From positions 1,492,115 to 1,556,114 of the forward strand of contig CP129018.1 of the NCBI GenBank assembly GCA_020524525.2: a DNA stretch of 64,000 nt. The letters are read 5' to 3'. Both the position numbers and the translations under genes were made by a program. Shown piece by piece: positions 52,754 through 61,794 of this stretch. Positions within the stretch are counted from its first letter, which is position 1, and each line of letters begins with the position of its first letter. The stretch is from Bacillus tianshenii (GTDB lineage: Bacteria; Bacillota; Bacilli; Bacillales; Bacillaceae_N). Below the pieces are notes generated by a model. That model was given only the letters and a program-made list of their open reading frames with translations. It was not told the origin of the DNA and did not search any database.

Positions 52754-53206
52754 TTTCATTCTCCTTCCATCTGTACATGCTTCTCTAATCTATTCGATAT
52801 GAAATACGATTTTCTTTGATCAATGTTTCATTTTTTTGTATTTTTGTTGTTTCATTCAATTTAAAATCCTAAAAAAAGGCAAATCAATTGTAATAATGCT
52901 CAATATTCTTAAAATATTAAGAATTTATAAGCGATTTATAAGCTTTTCATCCTTATCTGTGCTTAGCAGAGGTCAGTGGCTTTAATAAGCTTATTTAGCG
53001 TTTAAAGCAATTTGATTCTCTGTTAAAAGCACGTTAGCATTAATCTATAAGAAAAATAAACAACAAAGAATATCAAGTCATTATAAAAACTTATCACCAA
53101 ATTGTTTGTATCACTATGAACGAAAATGAAAAAAGTTTCGTTTTCGTTCAGCGTGGTATGAATAAAAAGAATAATCTCTAACTATTATTTTATAGGAGGT
53201 GGATTG
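52754..53206. promoter_or_regulatory. spo0M-ectA intergenic region with two inverted repeats
   Basis: This AT-rich control region is about 450 bases. An AT palindrome ATTCTTA-6-TAAGAAT lies at 52905-52924. A 15-base-pair near-perfect inverted repeat (53117-53131 with 53136-53150; one mismatch, loop AAAG) lies 57-90 bases before ectA. It has no T-run, so it is more likely an operator or an mRNA leader hairpin than a terminator. Candidate promoter elements TTGATT-17-TAGCAT occur near 53010-53040, but I cannot choose a start site. Confidence 0.5.
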
Positions 53207-53731
53207 ATGAATAGAAAGCAGGCTGTATTAGAACGTACACAACAAACTGACTTCACATTTGAAAAACCTTCTGTAGATGATGGTGCAAAAATGTGGCAGC
53301 TTGTCGTCGATTCAGGTGTTTTAGATGAAAACTCTCCATACAGTTACTTGATGATGTGCAAATTTTATCAAGATACATGTATTGTAGCGAAAAAAGATGA
53401 TGAAATAGCAGGATTTGTAACAGCATTCAAACCGCCTGAAAAAGATGATGCTGTTTTTGTATGGCAGATTGGTGTTTCCCAAAAGTTCCGAGGCAACGGA
53501 TTAGGAACAAAAATTTTAAAAGCACTTCTAAATAGTGAAGCGTGTAAAGATGTAAGCTATTTGGAAGCTACTGTTTCACCTTCAAACATACCTTCCGAAT
53601 CGTTATTCCGAGGCATGGCTGATAAGTTTGAAACAGATTGCGAAGTGACAGGATGTTTCAAAGAAGATGATTTCCCTGGTGATGAGCATGAATCTGAGCG
53701 GTTATTCCGCATTGGACCTATTAAGAAATAA
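53207..53731 (+). CDS. ectA: L-2,4-diaminobutyrate acetyltransferase
   Basis: This 174-residue GNAT enzyme acetylates diaminobutyrate, the second step of ectoine synthesis. Acetyl-CoA loop QKFRGNGLGTKIL and the EctA-specific ATVSPSN..SESLFR region are visible. The ATG at 53207 lies seven bases after AGGAGG; a TTG just before it is in frame. First gene of ectABC. No aspartokinase gene is attached to the operon. Confidence 0.95.
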   Translation: MNRKQAVLERTQQTDFTFEKPSVDDGAKMWQLVVDSGVLDENSPYSYLMMCKFYQDTCIVAKKDDEIAGFVTAFKPPEKDDAVFVWQIGVSQKFRGNGLGTKILKALLNSEACKDVSYLEATVSPSNIPSESLFRGMADKFETDCEVTGCFKEDDFPGDEHESERLFRIGPIKK

Positions 53732-53821
53732 CTGAACAAAAACCCTTTTATACCCATACCCAAAAGCACGAATTAGAGAGAGAAGCAGGTAGAAAATTTT
53801 ATTGGAGGTTTTGACATCAAC

Positions 53822-55111
53822 ATGGAATTTTTGAATCAATCCGAAGGCTTAAATATTTTTGAAAAGTATGAATCAGAAGTACGCTCTTATGTTCGCAGTT
53901 TCCCAACTGTTTTTACAAAAGCAAAGGGCTGCAAAATGTGGGACGTAGATGGTAAGGAATATATTGATTTCTTAGCTGGCGCTGGTGCGCTAAACTACGG
54001 TCATAATCCAGATGGAATGAAAGAAGCTTTGCTTGATTACATCAAAAACGATGGTGTGACACACAGTCTAGATATGGCAACAACGGCGAAAGAATACTTC
54101 TTAAAACGCTTTAACGAAGTTATCTTAAAACCGCGTGATCTTGATTACAAAATTATGTTCCCAGGTCCTACTGGAACAAATACAGTTGAAAGTGCATTAA
54201 AACTTGCTCGTAAAGTGACTGGACGTTCAAACGTAATCAGCTTTACAAACGGCTTCCACGGTATGACAATCGGCGCACTTTCAGTAACAGGAAATTCTTT
54301 CAAGCGCCAAGGTGCTGGAATTCCGCTAACAAATACTACATCAATGCCTTATGATAACTTCATGAGCGATGATTTCGACACAGTGGAGTATCTCGAGCGT
54401 TACCTTGAAAACAATGGGAGCGGCATGGATAAGCCAGCAGCAATAATTTTCGAGACAGTCCAAGGTGAAGGTGGTATTAACGCATCCCGCTTTGAATGGA
54501 TGAAGCAAATTGAACAAGTTTGCCGTAAGCATGACATCATGTTAATTATTGATGATGTGCAAGCAGGATGTGGACGTACAGGTACATTCTTTAGCTTTGA
54601 ACCGGCTGGAATTGAGCCTGATATTGTATGCCTATCGAAATCGATCGGCGGATATGGTCAGCCGTTTGCAATTACGCTTTTCAAACCGAAATATGATATT
54701 TGGAAGCCAGGCGAGCATAACGGTACATTCCGTGGAAATAACTTTGCTTTCATTGCAGCTGCAGAAGCAATGAAATATTGGGAAGACGGCTCTTTTGAGC
54801 AAGGAATTAATGACCGTGCAAAAATCGTTTATGATTTCTTAGAGAAAATTGTAAAGGAATATCCTGAATTAAAAGGTGAGCATCGCGGACGCGGCCTTAT
54901 GCAAGGAATCGCTGTTGGTGTAGACGGACTTGCAGATGAAGTTTGTGCTGAAGCATTCAAACGCGGCTTAATAATGGAAACTTCTGGACCGAAGAGCGAG
55001 GTATTTAAATTATTCCCTCCGCTTAACATAGAAGTGAAAGACCTTGAAAAAGGATTAAGCATCATTGAGGAATCTGTTAAAGCTGCAGTTAAAGAACCTG
55101 TAAAGGCCTAA
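53822..55111 (+). CDS. ectB: diaminobutyrate-2-oxoglutarate transaminase
   Basis: This 429-residue class III aminotransferase converts aspartate semialdehyde and glutamate to 2,4-diaminobutyrate. PLP residues: [16 protein letters not shown], Asp in [14 protein letters not shown] (about 244) and Lys in [11 protein letters not shown] (K273). The N-terminus [18 protein letters not shown] is typical of EctB. GGAGG lies 13 bases before the ATG. It lies 90 bases after ectA, with no terminator between. Confidence 0.96.
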   Translation: MEFLNQSEGLNIFEKYESEVRSYVRSFPTVFTKAKGCKMWDVDGKEYIDFLAGAGALNYGHNPDGMKEALLDYIKNDGVTHSLDMATTAKEYFLKRFNEVILKPRDLDYKIMFPGPTGTNTVESALKLARKVTGRSNVISFTNGFHGMTIGALSVTGNSFKRQGAGIPLTNTTSMPYDNFMSDDFDTVEYLERYLENNGSGMDKPAAIIFETVQGEGGINASRFEWMKQIEQVCRKHDIMLIIDDVQAGCGRTGTFFSFEPAGIEPDIVCLSKSIGGYGQPFAITLFKPKYDIWKPGEHNGTFRGNNFAFIAAAEAMKYWEDGSFEQGINDRAKIVYDFLEKIVKEYPELKGEHRGRGLMQGIAVGVDGLADEVCAEAFKRGLIMETSGPKSEVFKLFPPLNIEVKDLEKGLSIIEESVKAAVKEPVKA

Positions 55112-55154
55112 CCAATATACAAACTAATTGACTTATCCAAGGAGGAAACCAAAC

Positions 55155-55562
55155 ATGAAAATCGTAAAATTAGACGAGGTACAAAACTCTGACAACACAA
55201 TCGAAGGCGGCACATGGACCAGCAGACGCCTACTTCTTAGAAAAGACGGCATGGGATTCTCCCTTCATGACACAGTGATTAAAGCAGGTACTGAAACACA
55301 CATTTGGTATCAAAACCACCTTGAAGCAGTTTACTGCATCGAAGGTAAAGGTGAAGTTGAAACATTGAAAGATGGTAAAGTGTATCCAATTGAAGCAGGT
55401 ACTGTTTATGCACTAGATGAGCATGATGAGCATCTACTCCGTGGTGAAACTGATATGCGTATGGTATGTGTATTTAACCCACCAATTACTGGAAGAGAAA
55501 TCCATGATGAAAATGGCGTATACCCATTAATTGAAGATGACGAAGAAGAAGTAAGCAAGTAA
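55155..55562 (+). CDS. ectC: L-ectoine synthase
   Basis: This cupin enzyme cyclises N-gamma-acetyl-diaminobutyrate to ectoine. From the ATG at 55155 (GGAGG ten bases upstream) it has 135 residues; a longer frame from 55128 overlaps the ribosome site. Recognisable: [41 protein letters not shown] (metal-binding region) and the C-terminal [22 protein letters not shown]. Last gene of the operon. No ectD hydroxylase follows, so the product is ectoine rather than hydroxyectoine, unless ectD lies elsewhere. Confidence 0.96.
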   Translation: MKIVKLDEVQNSDNTIEGGTWTSRRLLLRKDGMGFSLHDTVIKAGTETHIWYQNHLEAVYCIEGKGEVETLKDGKVYPIEAGTVYALDEHDEHLLRGETDMRMVCVFNPPITGREIHDENGVYPLIEDDEEEVSK

Positions 55563-55564
55563 AT

Positions 55565-55604
55565 AAAAGAAGTGCGGCTATAATAGCCGTACTTCTTTTA
55601 TTTT
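55565..55604. terminator. bidirectional terminator after ectC
   Basis: Stem of 55565-55579 with 55585-55599 (one G-U pair) and T-rich tails on both strands. Confidence 0.85.
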
Positions 55605-56068
55605 GCTTCATTATGAGTTTGATAAATGGTTTCATACAGCACTTTGGCTTCGCTATTTAATCGTTTGCGATATGTCTCATCCTCTAGGAGCCCTAAATTT
55701 TCTTCTATTAGATTTCTTGCTCTTCTCCAGCTGAAATCTTTACAGTAATCATTAATCGATTGAATAAGATGAAGGCGTCTGCGTTCCTCCATTGCTTTTT
55801 CAGCTTCTAATTTCCGCTTATGGTGGTGATTCACAGGATCTGCTTTTTTTACTTGATCATTTGCTTCATTATTTGCTTGTGCTTGCTTTTTCTTTTCAAA
55901 ATCTTTTACGACATGTTCCAATAAGTTTAATGCATTTGTGCTAAGGAGCTTTCTTTTCTCTGGTGTGATCAATGTATCATAATTTTTTTCAATTAAAATC
56001 CGTGCATGGCCCCACTCCCCACTTGCACAGTGACGCTCAATGTTAAATAGTAACGTTCGAAAATTCAT
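55598..56068 (-). CDS. hypothetical protein with internal duplication
   Basis: This 156-residue soluble, very basic helical protein contains two similar modules: residues about 18-55 (WGHARILIEKNYDTLITPEKRKLL..LNLLEHVV, read in parts) and about 115-150 (WRRARNLIEENLGLLEDETYRKRLN..VLYETI). They are joined by a Lys/Asn/His-rich linker. I do not recognise the family. It begins with ATG after AGGGGGAAAAGGG and converges with ectC. Confidence 0.6.
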   Translation of the reverse strand: MNFRTLLFNIERHCASGEWGHARILIEKNYDTLITPEKRKLLSTNALNLLEHVVKDFEKKKQAQANNEANDQVKKADPVNHHHKRKLEAEKAMEERRRLHLIQSINDYCKDFSWRRARNLIEENLGLLEDETYRKRLNSEAKVLYETIYQTHNEAK

Positions 56069-56242
56069 CCCTTTTCCCCCTTTTATTTACAGTGGAAATG
56101 CACGAAAACCCTTTCCAATATTACAATATACCTACTACTTTCCATTATAGCAAATTTTTATTACTTGCTTTTTATTTTTTAAAATAACTTTGATTTGCTG
56201 ATCTTTATTTTTTGAGATATGATTAGAAAACAGTTTACCTGT

Positions 56243-56280
56243 AGCAGTTCGTAAAATCCTGCTCTACCAAAACTAGGAGG
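56243..56280 (+). promoter_or_regulatory. preQ1-I riboswitch
   Basis: The compact aptamer has a P1 stem AGCAG (56243-56247) with CTGCT (56259-56263), a loop TTCGTAAAATC with the preQ1-I pattern, and an A-rich tail CCAAAACTAGGAGG that carries the queF Shine-Dalgarno. The A-rich tail should form the pseudoknot when ligand binds and hide the AGGAGG, so control is at translation. PreQ1 is the product of QueF, so this is direct feedback. Confidence 0.7.
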
Positions 56281-56289
56281 AATTTAATC

Positions 56290-56685
56290 ATGAGCGAATA
56301 TTATTTACCCCGTTCAGGGCCAATGCCACGTCCTGAAAGTACGAAGCAAGGACGTGAAGTATTAAAGCAAGAAGCGTTCCCTGCACCTAACGTACAAGAA
56401 GTAAAATTTCGAGCACTTGAGTTTACAGCAGTTTGTCCGAAGACTGGACAACCTGATTTCGGTAAAGTTGAAATTTCTTATATCCCAAATAAAAAATGTA
56501 TTGAATCGAAATCATTAAAGTTTTATTTATGGTCCTTCCGTAATGAAGGAGCTTTTTGCGAATCATTAGCAGCAATGATCGCAGATGATATCGTTTATGC
56601 GATTGCACCGAAACGCGTTCAAGTCACGGTCTACCAATCCGCCCGTGGCGGTATTGAACTAGAAACAACTGCTGTACGCGACTAG
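56290..56685 (+). CDS. queF: NADPH-dependent 7-cyano-7-deazaguanine reductase
   Basis: This queuosine-pathway enzyme reduces preQ0 to preQ1. Catalytic C49 in FTAVCPKTGQPDF and D56 are present, as is the QueF NADPH motif ESKSLKFYLWSFRNEGAF. At 131 residues it is shorter than B. subtilis QueF (about 165): the C-terminal part is missing and the N-terminus is unlike it. It therefore belongs to the short form of single-domain QueF. AGGAGG nine bases before the ATG lies in the riboswitch tail. A terminator follows directly. Confidence 0.9.
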   Translation: MSEYYLPRSGPMPRPESTKQGREVLKQEAFPAPNVQEVKFRALEFTAVCPKTGQPDFGKVEISYIPNKKCIESKSLKFYLWSFRNEGAFCESLAAMIADDIVYAIAPKRVQVTVYQSARGGIELETTAVRD

Positions 56686-56722
56686 CAGCTACCGGCGTTG
56701 CCGATAGCTGCTTTTCTTTTTG
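56684..56722 (+). terminator. terminator of queF
   Basis: Stem AGCAGCTA (56684-56691) with TAGCTGCT (56705-56712), capped by CGGC/GCCG, then TTTCTTTTT. Confidence 0.85.
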
Positions 56723-56815
56723 ACAAGTTTTAGACAGCTTTTGCATAATACTTGTCAATAAAACCCCTTCACGATAAGATGTGTTTGTACCTTTTATAAG
56801 AAAGGATTCAACTAA

Positions 56816-57241
56816 ATGAGGCGAATAAGCAATGAAAATAACCTTATCCTCGCATGGATCGCTGCTCTTACGGCTACTGGTGGCAGCCTTTACTTCTCAG
56901 AAGTTATGCAGTATATTCCGTGTGAACTATGCTGGTATCAACGAATTTTAATGTACCCAATTGTCTTAATCCTTGGAATGGCCATTGTAAGAAAAGATTA
57001 CAAAGCAAGCATTTATGCACTTTTATTAAGTGGAATTGGACTTGTCATCTCAATTTATCATTATTTAATCCAAATGGTACCTGCCTTTCAAGAAAAAGGT
57101 GGCTCTTGCTCGCTAGTTCCTTGTAATAGTACATACATCCAATGGTTTGGCTTTATTACGATTCCGTTTCTAGCGATGACAGCTTTCATTATCATTATTG
57201 CAGCAACATTTTCAGTTTGGCGAAACGAAAGGAGTAAATAA
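56816..57241 (+). CDS. bdbC: disulfide bond formation protein BdbC (DsbB family)
   Basis: This 141-residue membrane protein with four transmembrane helices re-oxidises extracytoplasmic thiol oxidases using quinone. Both cysteine pairs are present: CELCWYQR (C36, C39) and GGSCSLVPCN. Length fits the Bacillus BdbB/BdbC form. It is followed after three bases by a membrane thioredoxin gene, its likely redox partner. Confidence 0.92.
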   Translation: MRRISNENNLILAWIAALTATGGSLYFSEVMQYIPCELCWYQRILMYPIVLILGMAIVRKDYKASIYALLLSGIGLVISIYHYLIQMVPAFQEKGGSCSLVPCNSTYIQWFGFITIPFLAMTAFIIIIAATFSVWRNERSK

Positions 57242-57244
57242 AAC

Positions 57245-57718
57245 ATGAAAAAATTGCTTATCTTTGGAGGGGTAATCGTTGCGCTTTTTGTGCTCCTCGG
57301 CGTGTTAACGAACATGTCGAACTCCCAAAAAGCAGAAAATAACCCTTTTGGTAAGGATGAATTACATCCAGAAACAGTGAAACAGCTGGATGATCCGAAT
57401 TACGGTAACTATATTCTTCCTGATGAACTTCAAACTAAGCTAGACAATAATGAAGATGTAACCGTATATTTTTATAGCCCTACTTGTGGGCACTGTAAAA
57501 AGACGACGCCTGTCTTAAAGCCAGTTGCCGATGAATTAGGTGTCGATATGAAAATGTATAATGTGCTTGAGTTTGAACAAGGCTGGGATGATTATGCGAT
57601 TGAAGGAACGCCTACTTTAATTCATTTTAAAGACGGTAAGGAAGCCTATCGTATTTCCGGCTATCATGACGCAGAAACATTCAAAAAATGGTTTGCTCAA
57701 TTTCATGAAAAAGAATAA
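57245..57718 (+). CDS. membrane-anchored thioredoxin-like protein (BdbA-like)
   Basis: This 157-residue protein has an N-terminal membrane anchor (about 4-22) followed by an extracytoplasmic thioredoxin fold with active site CGHC (YFYSPTCGHCKKTTP), like disulfide isomerases, and cis-Pro in GTPTLIHF. With BdbC it probably forms a pair that introduces disulfides into secreted proteins. The name BdbA is a guess based on context; BdbD-type DsbA proteins are larger. Confidence 0.85.
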   Translation: MKKLLIFGGVIVALFVLLGVLTNMSNSQKAENNPFGKDELHPETVKQLDDPNYGNYILPDELQTKLDNNEDVTVYFYSPTCGHCKKTTPVLKPVADELGVDMKMYNVLEFEQGWDDYAIEGTPTLIHFKDGKEAYRISGYHDAETFKKWFAQFHEKE

Positions 57719-57830
57719 ATGATTTGAGATTGCTTTTTAAGGCAATCTCTTTTTTTAATGTAAACAAGCAAATTACACAGCTTACTTCATATGTTAAAGA
57801 AGGAGAGTTTGATTTTAAGGAGGAAGTGAA

Positions 57831-58301
57831 ATGACTGATGAAGAAAAACGCAAACCTTTTTCTAATGAACAACTGAATCCTTTGATAAAACAGCTGGATG
57901 AGTTTTTCCAACAACGACCTGTACGTACTATGCTAGACTCAATTGATTCATTTTTTCATCAAGCTCCTTTCAATGCGACATTTCCTGTAGATATGTATGA
58001 AACAGAGCATGATATTGTCATCAAAGCAAATATTCCAGGTGTAAACCGAGAGCAAATTACAATTGAACCGATGTATGATATGATAAAAATTTCGGTCTTA
58101 AATAATGAAATAGTTGAGGAAGAAAATGAATTAAAAAGCTATTACAAACGGGAACGAAGAGTCCAGAGAATGGAACGGATTATCCCGCTTCCCTTCCCAG
58201 TTTCAGAAAAGAAAACAACGGCTTCTTACCAAAATGGTATTCTTACAATCCGAACACCGAAACAGCAGCGTAAAAAACGAACAATTGAAATTGATGAATA
58301 A
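57831..58301 (+). CDS. Hsp20/alpha-crystallin family small heat-shock protein
   Basis: This 156-residue protein has an alpha-crystallin domain (about 45-145: PVDMYETEHDIVIKANIPGVNREQITIE, read in parts; ..ASYQNGILTIRTPK). It acts as an ATP-independent chaperone that holds unfolded proteins. The final IXI-like tail RKKRTIEIDE is basic then acidic. In B. subtilis similar proteins (YdfT, YocM, CotP) respond to salt stress or are in the spore coat. GGAGGAAGTGAA precedes the ATG. Confidence 0.88.
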   Translation: MTDEEKRKPFSNEQLNPLIKQLDEFFQQRPVRTMLDSIDSFFHQAPFNATFPVDMYETEHDIVIKANIPGVNREQITIEPMYDMIKISVLNNEIVEEENELKSYYKRERRVQRMERIIPLPFPVSEKKTTASYQNGILTIRTPKQQRKKRTIEIDE

Positions 58302-58305
58302 CGCC

Positions 58306-58343
58306 AACACCCCGCTTTTATAATGATAAAAGCGGGGTGTTGT
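58306..58343. terminator. bidirectional terminator hsp20 / NRDE
   Basis: Perfect 15-base-pair stem (58306-58320 with 58327-58341). Confidence 0.85.
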
Positions 58344-59098
58344 TATCTTAACTGGAAGTTAAATTGACGCTGATCAATTTGTCCTTCTGAAGTAAATGTT
58401 TGTTCTACAAGGTGGACTTTGCTATCTTTATTTATCTTTAAGACTGTCGATGCTCTTGTACCGTAATCAGGTGAAGTAATAAAGAGAGGTGACAATCTCC
58501 GTTCCCACTCTACCCCGACACCAGTTTGAGGAAGAAGCTTATCAGGAGCAGGCTCAGCGTTTGAAAGTACTTGAAACAATTCTTCGTCCTTACAGCCTGT
58601 TCTTATCGCTTTCTTAAGTCCCGACTTTCCTTTCTCAACTTTAGGCCATGGCGTATCAAGCAGGTGATTACTTAGACCATATATACCTGCTTTCAATGGT
58701 ATTAATTGATTGTCTACATTCGAATACACCATGAGATGATCATCTGAACCGAATAATACATTATAACCAGGAAAGTCAGCTCGCTCACTTTTTAATTGCT
58801 CCCCATATTCTTTTGTAGACATCTTTCCTTTTAAAAATCGGGAAACAATTTCACCACGTGAGCGTAATTTCGACTTTTCATTTGGATTTCGATAATTTGT
58901 TAATGCGGCAAACCGCCCTGTTTTTGTAATACCCATCCACGTACCATGCTTCTCTAAGTCTCTTCCAGCAAGTACATATGGGGCATCTTCCCAATAATGA
59001 ACAGGAGCTGTTGGCCGCTTATAAAACTCATCTCGGTTTGCTGCTACAATGAGGGGATATGTTTTATCAACTTGATAAGCTAATAAAATCAAGCACAT
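58343..59098 (-). CDS. NRDE (TANGO2-like) family protein
   Basis: This 251-residue protein starts MCLILLAYQVD with an N-terminal Cys, which suggests an Ntn-hydrolase-like fold, followed by the family motif AANRDEFYKRPT and AGRDLEKHGTWMGI. The family (Pfam NRDE, TANGO2) has been linked to heme handling and secretion in eukaryotes; the bacterial role is unknown. AAAGGACGA precedes the ATG. Monocistronic. Confidence 0.88.
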   Translation of the reverse strand: MCLILLAYQVDKTYPLIVAANRDEFYKRPTAPVHYWEDAPYVLAGRDLEKHGTWMGITKTGRFAALTNYRNPNEKSKLRSRGEIVSRFLKGKMSTKEYGEQLKSERADFPGYNVLFGSDDHLMVYSNVDNQLIPLKAGIYGLSNHLLDTPWPKVEKGKSGLKKAIRTGCKDEELFQVLSNAEPAPDKLLPQTGVGVEWERRLSPLFITSPDYGTRASTVLKINKDSKVHLVEQTFTSEGQIDQRQFNFQLR

Positions 59099-59192
59099 AT
59101 GACATCGTCCTTTGTATACGTTTTCCTCATTATAACAGGTAAAAACTTTTTCTTAAAAAACCTAACTTGATCAGTGCTTCACATTAATTTTT

Positions 59193-59648
59193 TTATTTAT
59201 CTTCTAGAGCAAGGATTAAGTCCATTTTCTTTGTTGCGTCAATAAGCGTGCATAATTCAAGCGCCATTTTCATGCCATACATATTGAATTGCCCTTCAAT
59301 TACAGTCGGAGGTGTAATATCAATTGTGAAACCTTCTTGTTCAATGAATGTAGCAAGGTTTCCACCAATCATATTTCCAAGCTCTCCTGTAAATGATGGG
59401 AGCATTTCCCCTTCAATCGGCATTCCAAACATTGATTGACCGATATGACTGCACGTTTCCTTCTCGCTCCGCAAAATGAGCCTTCCTCGTAAGTCTCCAG
59501 TAATACCAATTAATACACCGATATCATTTTGGATAACCGGCTGTGTCACAAGTGTTGGCTTTTTTAATTGAATATCCAACGGGATAACTGCTTTCATTGA
59601 TTTAATCGCACAATTCATAATATCTGTGATCTGCTTTGTAGCTGTCAT
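59193..59648 (-). CDS. CheX-like chemotaxis phosphatase domain protein
   Basis: From ATG at 59648 (GGGGGAAT upstream) this is a 151-residue single CheX domain; an upstream in-frame start at 59696 overlaps a likely leader. The CheC/CheX signature ExxN is present once in TGELGNMIGGNLA (E and N). The family dephosphorylates CheY-P, but solitary members like this one are not part of a che operon. It might link to the chemoreceptor at 9743-11431; no evidence beyond family. Confidence 0.78.
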   Translation of the reverse strand: MTATKQITDIMNCAIKSMKAVIPLDIQLKKPTLVTQPVIQNDIGVLIGITGDLRGRLILRSEKETCSHIGQSMFGMPIEGEMLPSFTGELGNMIGGNLATFIEQEGFTIDITPPTVIEGQFNMYGMKMALELCTLIDATKKMDLILALEDK

Positions 59649-59839
59649 ACCAATTCCCCCATCCCCAACATACATGTTTATCTTTTTTATACACATTTTC
59701 TATTTTATTACAAAAGTTTAAATGAGAATAGAAGGAATATTGAAAACTAAATGAATTTTTGTATAAAAACTGCATAAAATAAAATAGATTAAAAATAAAT
59801 TTACAATCATGTAACATTTGTAACATTTCTTAACTAAAG

Positions 59840-59864
59840 GTTTACAAAATCTGTTTTAGGGTAT
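59840..59864 (+). promoter_or_regulatory. sigma-B-like promoter
   Basis: GTTTAC (59840-59845), 13 bases and GGGTAT (59859-59864) fit the sigma-B consensus. The gene at 59955 is 90 bases downstream. Confidence 0.6.
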
Positions 59865-59954
59865 AGATTAGATATAAGCTAACACGAATTAACTCTTAAA
59901 TCATAAGATAAAGAATAGTAATATTGAGTTTTTTAACGTTAAGGGGGGATGATC

Positions 59955-60227
59955 ATGACTGTTCAAGAATTTATGACAAAGGATGATTATACAATCATTC
60001 AATTTGCCTTTGAATTGCTAAAAGATGTACAAAATCAAGTCCAACTTAAACATATGTTTTACAAAAACCAAGTGGTTCGTTACATTGATAAACAAATCCA
60101 ATTATTTATGAATAGCTTGGCTATTAAGCCAGCCTTAAAGGTCGTTTATATTCGACAAATCCATAGTCTGATTGATCATCGCATCAGCAATCTCTTTCAA
60201 CGAGAAAACCTTTTGCAAATTGTCTAA
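59955..60227 (+). CDS. small helical protein, 90 residues, unknown
   Basis: This soluble protein is almost entirely helical (FAFELLKDVQNQVQLKHMFY.., ..LFMNSLAIKPALKVVYIRQI) and has no signal or membrane segment. The ATG at 59955 is six bases after GGGGGG. A sigma-B-like promoter lies upstream and a strong terminator downstream, so it is probably a small general-stress gene. Family not recognised. Confidence 0.7.
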   Translation: MTVQEFMTKDDYTIIQFAFELLKDVQNQVQLKHMFYKNQVVRYIDKQIQLFMNSLAIKPALKVVYIRQIHSLIDHRISNLFQRENLLQIV

Positions 60228-60249
60228 TTCGATCAATCTCATACACATA

Positions 60250-60282
60250 AAACAACCGCTTAATTTTTAAGCGGTTGTTTCG
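60250..60282. terminator. bidirectional terminator
   Basis: Perfect stem AACAACCGCTTAA (60251-60263) with TTAAGCGGTTGTT (60267-60279); serves both neighbours. Confidence 0.85.
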
Positions 60283-60283
60283 G

Positions 60284-61645
60284 TTATTCATATATTTTGC
60301 CAGGGTTCAAAATATTATTAGGATCAAACATTCTTTTTAACTCGGTCATCACCGAATATGCTGTGCCATGCTCTTCTTGTTGGTATTGACGCTTCCCAAT
60401 GCCAACACCATGCTCTCCTGTACATGTGCCTCCACATTTCAGTGCCTCATTTACAAGCTTTTGATTATAAGCTTTTGCTTTCGCATACTCTTCTTCATTC
60501 TGAAAGTCAACCATCATTAAGGTGTGAAAGTTTCCGTCCCCTACATGCCCAAATACGCCCCCGACGATTCCTGTTTCATCAAGAGCTTCTCTCGCATAAG
60601 TCACTGCTTCACTTAGTGAACTGAGCGGGACACATACATCAGTAGACATAAACTTTTTCTTAGGATATGAATGAATATAGGCATAAGACATTAAATGGCG
60701 AACTTCCCATAGCTCAGCAACCTTTTTTGAATTGGTTTCAAAAAAGATTTCCTTACAGTTGAATTCCACTGCAATCTCTTTCATAAAAGAAATATCTTGC
60801 TTCACGCCTGGTTCGTTGCCATGAAATTCTAACATTAGCATTGGGTATTCAGGATAACTGGTTCCATTATATTGATTAACTTGTCTCACTGTTTCGGCAT
60901 CAACAAACTCACAGCGAGCAATCGGAATGCCTGCTGATAGAAAGCTATTAGCAGCATTTATCGCATCCTCCACTCCTTCAAATGACGCTCGGGCTGAAGC
61001 GATATATTCAGGGATGCCGTAGACTTGAATTGTCAACTCTGTAAAGCACCCTAAAGTACCTTCCGAACCTACAAACAATCCGTTTAATGCTAAGCCAGAT
61101 GATGACTTTCTTGCCATACCACCTGTTTGGATAATCCGCCCATCTGCAAGAACGACTTCTAAATTTCTTACATTATCACGCATAATACCGTATTTAACAG
61201 ATGTCGTTCCACTTGCATTTGTAGCAGCCATACCACCTAATGTTGCATCTGCTCCTGGGTCAACTGGAAAGAATAAGCCATATTTTTTAAGTTTTTTGTT
61301 TAATTGTTTTCTTGTTACACCTGGCTGGACTTTAACAAGAAAGTCTTCAGGATACACTTCGATAATGTCATTCATCAATGAAAAATCGAGTGAGATCCCT
61401 CTTTTTACAGGAATAATATGACCTTCAAGGCTTGATCCCGCCCCAAAGGGTGTAACTGGGATTCCTTTTGCATTCGCATAGACGAGTATTTTTCGAACTT
61501 CTTCCTTTGTCTTAACAAAAGCAACAATTTCAGGCAGGACCCCTTCATGCCCAGACTCATCTTTTCCATGCTGTTCGAGGATTGTTTCATTATCTGTAAC
61601 ACGCTCTTCGCCAATGACGGCAGCAATTGCTTCATATGTAGTCAA
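60284..61645 (-). CDS. FAD-linked oxidase, GlcD/D-lactate dehydrogenase type
   Basis: This 453-residue flavoprotein oxidises a 2-hydroxy acid such as glycolate or D-lactate. The FAD-binding PCMH domain contains GIPVTPFGAGSSLEGHIIP, VDPGADATLGGMAATNASGTTSVKYG and GSEGTLGCFTE; the C-terminal cap ends with GHVGDGNFH and CTGEHGVGIGKR. It starts with TTG at 61645, seven bases after AAAGGGGG. It is alone, without glcEF or lutABC neighbours. Quinone or another acceptor is likely. Confidence 0.9.
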   Translation of the reverse strand: MTTYEAIAAVIGEERVTDNETILEQHGKDESGHEGVLPEIVAFVKTKEEVRKILVYANAKGIPVTPFGAGSSLEGHIIPVKRGISLDFSLMNDIIEVYPEDFLVKVQPGVTRKQLNKKLKKYGLFFPVDPGADATLGGMAATNASGTTSVKYGIMRDNVRNLEVVLADGRIIQTGGMARKSSSGLALNGLFVGSEGTLGCFTELTIQVYGIPEYIASARASFEGVEDAINAANSFLSAGIPIARCEFVDAETVRQVNQYNGTSYPEYPMLMLEFHGNEPGVKQDISFMKEIAVEFNCKEIFFETNSKKVAELWEVRHLMSYAYIHSYPKKKFMSTDVCVPLSSLSEAVTYAREALDETGIVGGVFGHVGDGNFHTLMMVDFQNEEEYAKAKAYNQKLVNEALKCGGTCTGEHGVGIGKRQYQQEEHGTAYSVMTELKRMFDPNNILNPGKIYE

Positions 61646-61761
61646 GCTCTTTCCCCCTTTAACGTACTGTTCGAATGATGAGATTATACCAACTTTCTGA
61701 GTATTCGGAAAGGATAAGTTATCTGAAATAGTCGAAACTTTAAGCTGAACTTCCTATTAAC

Positions 61762-61794
61762 AAAATATAGCTCGAAGCAAATGCTTCGAGCTAT
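61762..61794 (-). terminator. terminator of the sqd-gtrA operon
   Basis: Perfect 13-base-pair stem ATAGCTCGAAGCA (61767-61779) with TGCTTCGAGCTAT (61782-61794), T-rich tail on the minus strand. Confidence 0.85.
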
